Shown piece by piece: positions 1 to 9,509 of a stretch of DNA of 21,771 nt. A model generated the notes under the pieces. It did no database searches. It saw only the letters and a program-made list of their open reading frames with translations, and was not told the DNA's origin. A program made the position numbers and the translations under genes. Source of the stretch: Priapulus caudatus (taxonomy: Eukaryota > Priapulida > Priapulimorpha > Priapulimorphida > Priapulidae). Every line of letters starts with the position of its first letter. Within the stretch, counting starts at the first letter, position 1. The stretch is taken from the NCBI RefSeq assembly GCF_000485595.1, contig NW_014578336.1, positions 41,602-63,372 on the forward strand, given 5' to 3'.

Positions 1-72
1 TACCTAACAAAATTATATTGACTTTGTAACTAGATATTGAATTATGGGTAACTGTGTATCCCTCAATAACAG

Positions 73-2327
73 GACTCCAACAATAAGTTCTTTCTTGGAG
101 CCAGTGAAGCGGATCGAGGAACGGTTGCACAACTGAAAAACGAATTCAACCACCGATTCCTGAAAAAGGACGTAATGGCCAATTTCCAGCACGTCTGGGA
201 TATGTACGAGGTGAGTTCATTGGAAAAACCTTTTTAGATATATCGTAAATCGACAACAGCCTTTCTATCACTGTCTCATTACAAAGCTTACAAACTTTTC
301 TAATGCAAAAGATTCTTTCCTGCAGTTTGCAACCAAGGGGCACGTATTGCTCTGTGCACTGCGCCTGCGGGGCATGACATGCCTAAGAGACATGCCCGCG
401 GGGTTCCCCAGACAGAAACCAATCCGCGCACAGCTTAATTGGCTGCACCAGCTCGCGCAGGAGTTGGTAGACTTCTGCTGGGAAGAACCAGATAGTGAGG
501 GCATAGCTCTAGCCGCAGAGACCTATGTGGCAGAGCCAACAGATGCATCAGACTCTGCTCTTGCCTACTGCACGTGTAAGGCTGGTATGTAGACTAAATT
601 CAAATGCTCATGAATTAATAAGTGCTGTACATTGCCTAGTTAAACAACTTCGACAGATTTATAGCAACAAATGGGTATTGTGTGTATTCATAGAAAAGGA
701 AGATTACATGCTGCGATGCTGCAGTTCCACATGCCGGATTCGGAGGATGCATCTAAGTTGTGCAGGGCTGAAACATCTGCCAGATAAGTGCGAGGAGTGG
801 TACTGCAGTGACGAATGCAGAAACAGCGGTAGTTACATTTACTGCCTATGTCGGCGCATCAGCAATGATGACATGGTGCAATGCATGGACAGGAGAACTG
901 CAAAAGTGCAGAGTGGTTCCACAAGCGATGCAAAGGCATTGACGAGAACGAAACTATGCCTGGTAAGCACTGCTTGTGCCTTTTTAATAAACAATAAAAT
1001 TTCGTGTTTTTATCATATTCCGTTATTAAAGATCGCGTACTGCGAGGATTGCTGTGGGTAATGCTCAAAATACGATAGCTAAGTATAACATTATATACCT
1101 AATATATCAGAAATAAGATGTGTGACTGGTTCATTTGCGATAATAACACTTGAGACCTATTACAGAGACATGGTTCTGCAGTGAGATGTGCAGCCTAGGT
1201 GCAGAGCAGGATGATTTCATCCTGAACCACACCAAGGCTCTCATGTATAAAGGACTGTCACACATCACCCGGAGGATGGCCGTACGCGAGGGTGATGGGC
1301 CGGCGATGGTAGATGATTGGAAGGTGGACTTACTCCAGTTCTGGACTAGAAGCCACCCCAAATATCTGATCAATGCCCACTACTTCCTAGCGTGTAAGTA
1401 TGACAAAGTATATCGTGTACACAAATGACTCAGTTGTGCAGGATTCATGTTAAGTTGTGTTACTAATACACTGCTTTATTTGAAGGTGTCGGGAGATTCG
1501 CACCACCAACAATCCAGCACAGTTTCATGTGGAACCGTGTGGCCAACCTGAAAGGGAAACGCGGAGGAAACATTGGCCTCGATTTACTGAACGAGCACAT
1601 AAATCGAGATTTCAAAGGTACATTGTAATTGACACACATTATATGGAGCGAGTAAGTCAGCCAGCCACCGACACTATTCACTCTGTCTCGTGTTTGCTCG
1701 CGCACTTCCCGCCTCACGCACTTCGTCACACTGTTATTTGTTTATTCTTATGTTGATTTACAAACTTTAATTCTTGGCTATTGTGTGCTGTTATGCACTC
1801 GCGTAAAGCAACCCCCACGTATTCCACTATCGCTTATGGAAATGTTAAATTTAATTATGTGAGCTTTCCACTAACCTAACCTCGCGTAAAAAAATACTGC
1901 GCAGTTTTATTGCATAAGAAAACGCAGGTAACATGCATAATTAATTCTTTGAACAGAAATGCTGAGACATTCCAATGGGAATTATACCACCAAGCAAGTG
2001 CTGCGTTGCTCTCAAATGTCCGGACCGTATGGACAAGCACTGGACGGACTTTTCACCGTGGCAGGTTTGGCTGACATGGCCATCGCCAACAGGTCAAAAA
2101 GAACCAACGTCTATGCTGCTGATCTACGCCGGTTCGTTGTAGAATACTTCGGTGACGCACCATGCGACTATGTTCCAGGCCGACAGTATTCAGCATTCCC
2201 AACGTTCGAGCTCAACATGAAGATGTCGAGGCCACGCAGCTTGGGGAAAAAGTTGCAGATGCTATCAGCAAGCATAGACATGTGGCGACAAAATACAGCT
2301 ATGATTACGCGTCAGCGATTACAGTGA
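73..2327 (+). CDS. DUF6589-type protein with two PHD fingers (5'-partial, six exons, one frame break)
   Basis: Six exons chain in phase with GT-AG borders: 73-210, 326-584, 694-962, 1166-1393, 1486-1617 and 1957-2327 (TGA). The 5' end lies outside the window. Exons 1-2 read FFLGASEADRGTVAQLKNEF and onward, then two PHD fingers follow, then HTKALMYKGL, WKVDLLQFW, HPKYLI, LLNEHINRDFK, RHSNGNYT and YVPGRQYSAFPTFE. I recognise this from memory as the DUF6589 region of multi-copy invertebrate proteins; no biochemical activity is known to me. The introns are short (92-339 bp). One frame change lies near 888-893 inside the second PHD finger; all other junctions keep frame. The gene ends 9 bp inside the antisense RecQ-like gene. 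The family is probably mobile-element-derived, but the transposase role is inference. Confidence is high for the exon chain and moderate for the family name. Confidence 0.82.
563..1197 (+). other. Tandem PHD zinc fingers, built across three exons
   Basis: PHD1 begins at YCTC (end of exon 2) and continues in exon 3 with LRCCSSTC, MHLSC and WYCSDEC. That is the C4-H-C3 order, with H-x2-C intact. PHD2 starts 8 residues later with YCLC and MVQC, then (after a one-base frame change near 890) ENCKSAEWFHKRC, and finishes in exon 4 with TWFCSEMC. The join 962/1166 is what restores the last Cys pair. PHD fingers typically bind histone H3 tails, so a chromatin-targeting role is plausible by family knowledge. 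Both fingers have C-x3-C as the final pair instead of the usual C-x2-C. Confidence 0.8.
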
Positions 2328-2988
2328 TTTGTCGCAAACATTACAACAACGCACCGCATCACCTGTTGGCGTAATAGACGGTGAGCTCACCCCAGCCATG
2401 TGCAAGTGACTCATTACAGAGTTTCTAACGCATTGCTGGCAGTTGACTGCGTCAGCAATTAGTGATCTCATGTGGCTGTCCCCACGTCGTGAATCCGTCG
2501 ATTTTGGTGGCACGTACAAGATAGCACTACCTTGACGCCCATCCCGTGCAGCACGACCCACCTCTTGCCAGTAGCTAAGGATGTCTGCCGAAGGACCCCA
2601 GTGTAGCACATACTCAATGTCTGGTATGTTGACGCCGAGTCCGAAGGCAATTGTTGCCACCATGCAGCGAAGGCACGACGTCTGGTTGCTAATTGAGGAG
2701 ATGATGCGTGTCTGCATCGCCTCGTCGGTGCCGGCATGATACATTTCAACAAGATGGTTAGCCACCGTCAAGTTTTCGGGGTCGGCGAAGGCCTCTTTTC
2801 CCAGCTGGCTTACCAACCAGCCGTAGATGGACGAGACATGATCGATCTGTCTGTAAATTAGAAGCATTGCCAAATATCGTTACGTAACTTTTGATATGTG
2901 GTTACTGCGAAGGTTTACACCACACTGTTAACGTAAAAGAGCAGAGTAAAATGTTAATTTAATTACATGGCGTTTTGGTTGACTTACC
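2319..2988 (-). CDS. RecQ-family DNA helicase, C-terminal half (5'-truncated)
   Basis: Two exons on the minus strand: one ending at 2988 (PRAIIYAR, donor GTAAGT at 2987-2982) and 2850-2319 (acceptor TTACAG at 2856-2851, stop TAA). The join gives AIIYARQIDHVSSIYGWL, helicase motif IV. Motif V follows (VATIAFGLGVNIPDI), then motif VI (YWQEVGRAARDGR), then a Cys-rich end (NCQQC, RCCNVC) like the RecQ zinc-binding region. RecQ enzymes unwind DNA 3' to 5' using ATP. The N-terminal ATPase half (Walker A, DEAD/DEAH) is not found upstream, and stops TGA and TAA lie in frame just before VFPRAIIYAR, so the gene is truncated or rearranged near 3000. The stop overlaps the plus-strand DUF6589 gene by 9 bp. 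Frame 2850-2319 is fully open. Confidence 0.85.
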
Positions 2989-3648
2989 TCGCGTAGATGA
3001 TCGCCCTCGGAAACACTTATCACGCCTCTCTGGACTCTTATGTCATTTTGGCAGCTCAAAAAAATATCGTTTCTTCTGTGCAATATATATGATTGTGACA
3101 ACCTACTAACCTACACAAGTTTTCGGCATATATACAAGGAAATTAATATGCTTTAGGTTTGCAAATCGGGTATTGCGTGTGTAAGCTCACGGAGACAGGC
3201 TGTTGTTTTCACCGGCACATCTGGTTGCTAGGTTAAGAAAGTCCCGGATGTGGCAAAGTTCGTCTGTATGTCTGCCCTAACCTATTGCTAGCTAGCTGCG
3301 CTGGAGCTCTAGCTCTAGCTGCATGCATGCAGGCTGTACAAAATATTGCATATATATCCATGTGCGCGCGTGCACTGTTTCGGATCCGAAGCGAAACTGC
3401 CAGCATTCGAAAGTTCTGTGCGAACGACGTGCAGTCACATATTTTGGAACAGTCAATTTTCATAAGGGGGTAATTTTTGCACATAAAAAAACCTCTTTTT
3501 ATCGATTTTTTGAGGAATTATCTTTTTAGTTTCATGCTTTGTGAAAGAGCGATTTAAAGGTAATTTTAGGCTAAAACAATTTAATGATATTAGCTTACGC
3601 ACGATACATCACCCCCCATAATAATAAAGTTTCTCTTTGTTTTTTTTT
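2989..3648. other. Non-coding stretch between helicase fragment and YqaJ gene
   Basis: No convincing gene was found on either strand. The missing RecQ ATPase half would be expected here on the minus strand, but none of its motifs is visible. The stretch contains a short AGCT-rich run (3288-3330, repeated GCTAGC/AGCTCT) and a CATGCATG run. Open frames here are short and overlap each other on both strands. Confidence 0.6.
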
Positions 3649-3699
3649 CGGGCCACCAAAAATTGAAAATCAATTATTTTGGTGGCCCGATCGGGCCAC
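3649..3699. repeat. Nested palindromes (CGGGCCACC hairpin plus perfect 18-bp palindrome)
   Basis: Arms 3649-3665 and 3671-3689 are inverted copies (CGGGCCACCAAAAATTG and its complement with two extra bases) around a 5-base loop. The second arm flows into a perfect 18-bp palindrome, GTGGCCCGATCGGGCCAC, at 3682-3699. Runs of T (left) and A (right) extend the symmetry. The block coincides with the point where the minus-strand YqaJ frame stops resembling its family. It could be abutting terminal inverted repeats of an inserted element or a fold-back terminator. Confidence 0.85.
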
Positions 3700-5413
3700 T
3701 GAAAAAACAAGTTCGTGTGGAGCCTTGGCGTAGTATTGGTGATTGGGATTTAGCCTCATTTCGGACCCATCTTGTATCAGGTACGGGACAGTTTGAGGGG
3801 TTATAAGCATGTTCATTGCACAGTAGGGACATTTCACTTCTAAAACCGTGTCCTGATTCACAAGACCATCTGGGGAACTGGCTAGGTAAGGCTTATCTAT
3901 AGAAATAACTAATCCACATTTTTGCACTTTCACATCACACAGCTGCTCATAGCAGGTGATCGCATCCGGTTCAAGTCTATTTCCGTGTGAAGTTGCCCTC
4001 GAAACAAATTCGTTCCCATCAACCATTTCCCTTGCAATTCTCTCTTTAGCATGCTGTGAAACACATTTAATGATAACACCGAACCTAGAGGACTGCATCC
4101 GATTTCTCCTCACCTTCTTCCACTCCACACTCTTGTTTTGCAATCGTGTTCGGTACTCAATGTCATCTGCTGTTTCACGTGATATTTTAGTTATATTATT
4201 TTGATCCAAGAACATTTGTGATTGCGGCTTAATTAGATAGTCATGGTCCTTATCAACTGCGTAAATATTGGCTGGTCCGATTGTTTGCAGCAGTGGAACC
4301 TGATTATGAGTGTTGGCTGCATAGTTTAATGTCAAGCCTTTCACATGTGCAGGATAACATGCAAGTTTGCGGTACTTTTGTGGGCGTGGATCAAAATTAA
4401 GTGCAAGTGGCTGCTTAGTGACTTTCAGTGTACTTGCTTTGGCAGGCGTTCCAGTGTGTAGTCGGCGTGGCTTATGAAACGACTGCAACACCTCTCTGTG
4501 CAAGAAAGTTCTAAATTTGGCTGTTCACCTCCTGTATAATCAATAACTGCCAGTGGTACGGCTTGTACATGCTCACAGTGAGCATTTGGTCCCATCCCAG
4601 CTAGGCACTCACACTCCAGAACCTCTCCATTGGTATCCATTTTAATATGCGTGTTATAGCATACAATACGCCGCATTTCCGCTCGGCATTGGCCAGTATA
4701 GCATGTAATGTTACCATCCTGAGCCCATCGGAGAAAGCGCAGGAACCTAAAACCACAATGTTACTGATACTAACATCTACATGAACCACTCAAGGAAACA
4801 GTTGACGATATTTAATACATTTGTTTATGCGATATAATCTTTTTTAAATATGTTCCTATATTATGTTATTGTTAATATACCTTGAGTCATACAATCTATG
4901 AACTCCAGCATGAGTAGAACCAGAGAGGTCCATGTAGGCAATAGCCTCTCTGACTGTAAGATGGTTCACTGTAGGAAAAACACTACTAGTTACATCCTTG
5001 AAGCAAGTATGGGCAGGAAGGGTCATTTTAAAATCATTCTTGTCAGTGACGAGATCACTACTGCCAGTAAAATTGTCATTCCTATTGTATGCTTCTAGCC
5101 TAAACAAAGGAAATGAAGATGTAACGCTGACCAGTGAATCTTGTATATTATTTAACCATAGCTCTTGGAATGCGTTAGTATATGTGGTACAAATAGAAAT
5201 AATATATGGTGGTACATGAGTCATGACAAACATGCATGACGATTACTGACTGACTGACTGTGACTCTATAGACTATTATACATTATGCCGTTTTTAAAAT
5301 ACCCACCGCTCTATTAACTCAGCCTTTCTACCGGAGACCCGCGCATTTCTCATTTTTAACTCCTCTTTTAAGTCGTTAATTGTCCAACTCGCATATTTAC
5401 TAGACAAAGACAT
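3670..5413 (-). CDS. SAP-SWIM-YqaJ nuclease (three exons, one frame break, C-terminus disrupted)
   Basis: Exon 1 is 5413-5307, exon 2 is 5099-4881, and exon 3 starts at 4746. The splices (donor GTGGGT, acceptor TTTAG; donor GTATAT, acceptor TTTTAG) keep frame: ELIE-RLEAYNRNDNF and YDS-RFLRFLRWAQDG. Exon 1 is a SAP domain (WTINDLKEELKMRNARVSGR, then KAELIER), a DNA-binding helix-loop-helix. A SWIM zinc finger follows (CECLAGMGPNAHCEH, about 4618-4570). Then comes a YqaJ/lambda-exonuclease PD-(D/E)xK nuclease: SRFGVI, GNRLEPDA, SPDG (about 3880-3866) and LEVKCP (about 3846-3826), with D and E-x-K present. In phages such nucleases resect DNA for strand annealing. One base is missing near 4496-4500, where CTER in one frame gives way to EVLQSFHKP in another. 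After NPNHQYYA the frame runs into the palindrome block, so the native C-terminus is lost or altered. The domain order matches multi-copy invertebrate proteins known to me. Confidence 0.85.
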
Positions 5414-7127
5414 TTTCTAAATCTATATTGCTCAGCAGAGTGTTGTTTTGGTTGGGCGGTGATCACTTGTTTTCCAGCAACAGAACCGGAGTGGGCGCAG
5501 TGCCCCTAGCGGGCTATGAGTGCTCGGGTCCTCATTGTCAGACATTGCGCGACGACATGCCCCACCAGGAAAATCAGGACACAGCAATAATGCATACGGA
5601 GGAATGCCCAATACTTCATCATTCACTAACCGCATACTTCAGCACCCGCGAAATGGTCCATCAAGGCAGACGTCAAGTACCACACAAATATCGTCAATGT
5701 TGTATAGAGTTACAGCTAGCTGCAAACAAAACATGAATTACAACGAATGAACACCATTTCTCAGCTTTGTGCAATATGGACACTGGACTCAATGAACAGA
5801 AGGCTATAATGAAATGTTACATATATACCACTCACAGTAACGTTATGATGCTGCTCATGCTGTTTGCAGATAGGCTAGTTCCCATTTCAGTTTGTCTTTC
5901 CAGTTGGCTTTCTAGACTGGTACCCGTTCGCCACCTTCACTCCAGCAAGTATCCTTCGCTACACTGAAGTTAGTTAGTGTAGCGTGTGAAACTGTCGACC
6001 GGGTACGAGTCTAGGTTATAGCCGGCCGAGCCGTCTGCAGGAAAAGTGCTAGCGAAATGCTATGCATATAGCCTCGTTGCACCATTTATCGCACGCCATA
6101 TGTACTACACCGTGTGTGGTGTGTGTGTGTGAGCGTGTGCAAATATTTGACAACGGGTGATGTAACCGTGCCCGCACTTACCTGGCTCCCAATGCGCTCA
6201 CATTTTTAGACACCGTTTCGATTGTCTAAGAACACACACATACCACACTATATATGCCATAACCTTTTCAAATTGTTTTCCCACCGGTTTTAATGATATT
6301 TAAAAAAAAATCATAATTAATGATGATATAGCCATACCAAATGCAGCTTAAATTCAAAGGTAGGCCTATTTAATAGATTCACTCAAGAACCGAATATGCT
6401 TCACGGCGTTCAGGCAGCTTTTCTGCAAAGATCACGTCAGTTTTGTGTACATTCATGCCGTTATAGGCCTACGAAAATACATCGGCACCCACTTACTTTC
6501 ACACCCACTCACTGTTTGGTGTACATTCATATGCCATGGGCCTACGAGCACACCACAGGCCCCCACACAATGTTAAACATGCCACACTCTATGCCATAAA
6601 CTTTTTAAATTGTGTTTTAATAATTACGAACTTATTGTATAAATAAACATTCCTAGAAATTAACATTATTCCCCTCAATTGCTTGCAAACTGTCCAGTTC
6701 TGCTCCCCCTACTAAGAATGGCATGTGTTTTTTCTGACTTTGAAATTTAAGTATGTCAAAACAACAAATATATTTAAAGCAGTCATTCCTCAGATCGAAC
6801 CAGTTCACTGACCTAAGCTAATTTCAGGATCAACTTGACAAAGACTTACAGCCATACTAAAGGTATAATAAAGGTAAATAATCTAATAATGAATTGAATA
6901 CATGGCGCAGCATTCAAGCAGCTTTTGTGCGAAGAGCAAGTCACGTACCACATGTCCACCAGTTTGGTGTACATTCATGCCATAGGCCTACGCAAAGACA
7001 TGTGCATGCCGTAGTGTAGTGCCATCATATAACAAAACACACCATAGGCCCTCAGCCCTGACTTTACGACCAGCTCACTGTAAACCCCAATTTTAACACG
7101 CCACACTATATGACATAGCCTTTTTAG
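5414..7127. repeat. Upstream region of the YqaJ gene with degenerate direct repeats
   Basis: No gene is supported. A motif made of a GTTCA/ATTCA..GCAGCTTTT block, TTTGGTGTACATTCATGCCATAGGCCTACG and CCACACTATATGCCATA recurs: nearly whole at 6404-6610 and 6913-7127, and as its final part only at 6243-6275. A GTGTGT run lies at 6113-6133. Open frames here lack splice support or recognisable motifs. The first 200 bp would hold the promoter of the minus-strand SAP-SWIM-YqaJ gene; no TATA box stands out. Confidence 0.5.
6734..6850 (+). pseudogene. Decayed copy of the 7751-7893 intron/exon segment
   Basis: CTGACTTTGAAATTTAAGTA, GTCAAAA, TTCATT/GTCATTCCTC and CAGGAT/CAACTTGA-type words occur in the same order as at 7751-7893, which holds the first exon of the unrecognised gene at 7816. 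This copy has a stop (TGACCTAAGC region) and small deletions, so it is not coding. Confidence 0.55.
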
Positions 7128-7660
7128 CTCACCTTGACATCGCCAACAAGAGCTACTGCCATGGGGCGTCGTCCGTCGTCCATCCGTCCGCCCGTCAACA
7201 TTTGGCTACGGTCAACGATAACTTGAGAACCATTTGACCCATGTTTCAAATTGCACACAGTTGTTACTCCTATGGGAGAGATGTGAACGTCCTATTTTGG
7301 AGCACGCCAGTTGCCCTACTTTCGAGCCACGCCCACTTGTTGGCAAAAATGGAAATGGCCATAAGTCAGTTCAGGTTCAACAGATTTTGCTGATTTTTGG
7401 TATGTGAATGAATAAAGACTGCATGGCCCCAAAACATATCACAGGTGTTTTTATATTTTCTTTAAATTATGCAAATTAGGTAGATTTTGGCAATTTCACT
7501 ATGCAATTCAGTGTCAACGATAACTCAAGAACCGTTTGACCCACATGTTTCATTGCACCTCTCGCCCACATGGTGGATTCGTAGCGCCATCTCTCGCCCA
7601 GATTTCAGACTTCCAAATCTAAAACATTTATTTTTGCATAAGAAATTATGCATATATAAT
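7128..7660. repeat. Dispersed repeat of the TTTTAGCTCACC / GTCCGTCC type
   Basis: Starts TTTTAGCTCACCTTGACATC, followed by CATGGGGCGTCGTCCGTCGT and a GTCCGTCC-like run. A sub-block reading CGATAACTTGAGAACC..TTTGACCCATGTTTCA..TTGCAC appears at about 7215 and again at about 7519, so the element is internally duplicated. This style of repeat is familiar from many marine invertebrate genomes; no coding potential is seen. Confidence 0.6.
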
Positions 7661-7815
7661 TATCAAGAGTATATAATGGTGAGCTATAGTCATTGACACT
7701 TTCATTTATAATGTGTTTGAACCTTATGTGTATAATGTGTTATAATGTGTCTGACTTTAAAATTAAAGTATGTCAAAATAGCCTTCATATTTATAGCATT
7801 CATTCCTCCTTTCAG

Positions 7816-8393
7816 ATGGAACCGCTGCACTGCCAAGCAATGACAGTTGTCAAAGACCTGAGAAGATTTCAGGACGAACTTGAGAAAGAATTCGCTCTTC
7901 TCTAGGTAGCATTTATTGAGAATAACGAAGAGTGCATTAGACACCACATACAGCGACTGCCTCAGACCAAACACTTATTATTACATCAAGTTGGCAGCAT
8001 AATGAAACGAGCTGATAATTTAAGGCATGCACTTAGCAGTGATTTTGCCAACAACAAGCCCCTGCAACAGAAAGTAAAAGTTTGCAGAAAGCGATAGATG
8101 ATTCTCAAATGGGCCATTCCAACTTGCCTATTCCAAAACCATTCCCCTTGGCTGCAATGCCTGCAACGTCTAGCCAGAGCCTAAACAACTTCTTGCAGCC
8201 CCTCACATCAACCCCAATAAATGAGTCCATAGAAGATCTCTTCAAGAATGATGGCATTGATGACGAAATATTAGCTTCTATCCTCTGTTCGTCTGAGATG
8301 CAAGATACAACTCCTGATGGTACTGAAGAAAGCAGAAACGAGGACAAAGATGTTATTTCTGAGGAGAAAGCACACACACCTCTGCATGATTAA
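7816..8393 (+). pseudogene. Unrecognised helical protein gene (one in-frame stop, one frame change)
   Basis: A clear acceptor (TCCTCCTTTCAG) precedes ATG at 7816. The frame reads MEPLHCQAMTVVKDLRRFQD and ELEKEFALL, then TAG (7903-7905), then continues in the same frame (VAFIENNEECIRHHIQRL, LHQVGSIMKRADNLRHAL) until a stop near 8094. A one-base shift near 8075-8082 opens the last frame: QKAIDDSQMGHSNLPIPKPF to LHD, stop at 8391-8393. Charged amphipathic helices are followed by a proline/serine-rich stretch and an acidic tail. I do not recognise the family. It lies just upstream of a Helitron fragment on the same strand and could be an accessory gene of that element; this is inference. Confidence 0.5.
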
Positions 8394-8647
8394 TGAACTT
8401 TACTACATAGCCACTCACTGCCTCTCAATCACACATCAATTTCATGATGTGTGTCATCATATGTTTGTCATTTGACGTTTTTCATTTCATGACTGCTTTC
8501 AAGAAACGGTTAAGGAAAAATCCCATTTTAGATATATCATATAACCATGACTGATGTTAAATGTGTGTACTTTCTTACATTGTATAATAAATTACAAATT
8601 CCAATAAACAACCTTTTCACTCATTATTTCAGATATAATTTATTCAA

Positions 8648-9441
8648 ATGCTAAAAAAAAGACGACCAGCCATCAGTGGAAAAACACCCCAGCAGAAAGA
8701 TGCAGTCAAGTCAAGAAGAATCGAAGGCGTACAGCAGGAAACCCCACATGAGAGACAGGAGCGTTTAATTACACTGGCAACGCAAACACAACAAAGGCGA
8801 CTGCAACACCATGAACTGTTTCGTACTCATCGTACATTTGCTCAGTATACATCAACGACACAGTTACCTTGTGCAACGTTTCCCTCCAAATGTCCTTCCC
8901 TTCACTGTTGGTCAAATGCACTACACATGCGACTTCTGTGATGCATTGCATTTCAAAGATGAAAAGCACAATTGTTGCCATCATGGCAAGGTTTCTATAC
9001 CACCCCTTCGACCATACCCAGATGAGATGAAAAATCTTTTAACAACAAACACACAACAATCGCAATTTCCAAGAACATATCAGGCAGTACAACAGCTCTA
9101 TGGCTTTTGCATCTTTTGGAGCTAGCACTGTGATCCCTCCTGGACGTGGCCCTTACACGTTTCACCTTCACGGTCAAGTGTACCATCGCTCTGGAGCCTT
9201 GCACCCACCTTGGAGCCAAACACCTACATATAGCCAACTTTATGGGTTGGAGGCACAGGAAGCAGTCAACACCAGACTCGCACAACCACCAAATGAATTC
9301 TGTCGACAAGATACATTGCTCCTCTTCACAAAAACTCTCAACAACATCAATCCATACGCAGTTGCCTACAAGAAAATTCACCAGATTGAACAACAAGAAG
9401 AAGAAAGAGCAGCTACAAACATATATTATATAAGTCCATAG
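8648..9441 (+). mobile_element. Helitron replicase-helicase precursor, N-terminal fragment
   Basis: The protein is read in three frames. First, a basic stretch with the ETPHERQERL pattern seen before the zinc region of Helitrons. From about 8811 a second frame gives VGQMHYTCDFCDALHFKDEK and NCCHHGKVSIPPL, the conserved Cys/His block. From about 9080 a third frame gives IRQYNSSMAFASFGAS, PPGRGPYTFHLHGQVYHRSG, YSQLYGLEAQEAVNTR and NPYAVAYKKIHQIE, ending TAG at 9439-9441. These blocks in this order are diagnostic of animal Helitron proteins. The HUH Rep and Pif1-like helicase domains that should follow are absent, so this is a truncated copy. Helitron termini (5' TC, hairpin plus CTRR) were not identified. 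Confidence 0.85.
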
Positions 9442-9509
9442 AAAGAAATGTAAACATGTATAAATCTACTTCTATGCAAAAGTCAGAGACTGAGGTAACG
9501 TAATGACTA

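Noticed and set aside
1021-1066. AYCEDCC segment as a separate PHD exon
   Set aside because: Neither flanking junction keeps phase, whereas joining 962 directly to 1166 restores the PHD2 ending TWFCSEMC in frame; the segment is best read as intron.
1871-1886. CTAACCTAACCTCG as telomeric repeat
   Set aside because: Only two short units inside an intron, not an array.
5428-5736. Plus-strand frame of 102 codons beside the YqaJ start
   Set aside because: No domain, no splice support, and it overlaps other frames on both strands; likely upstream non-coding DNA.
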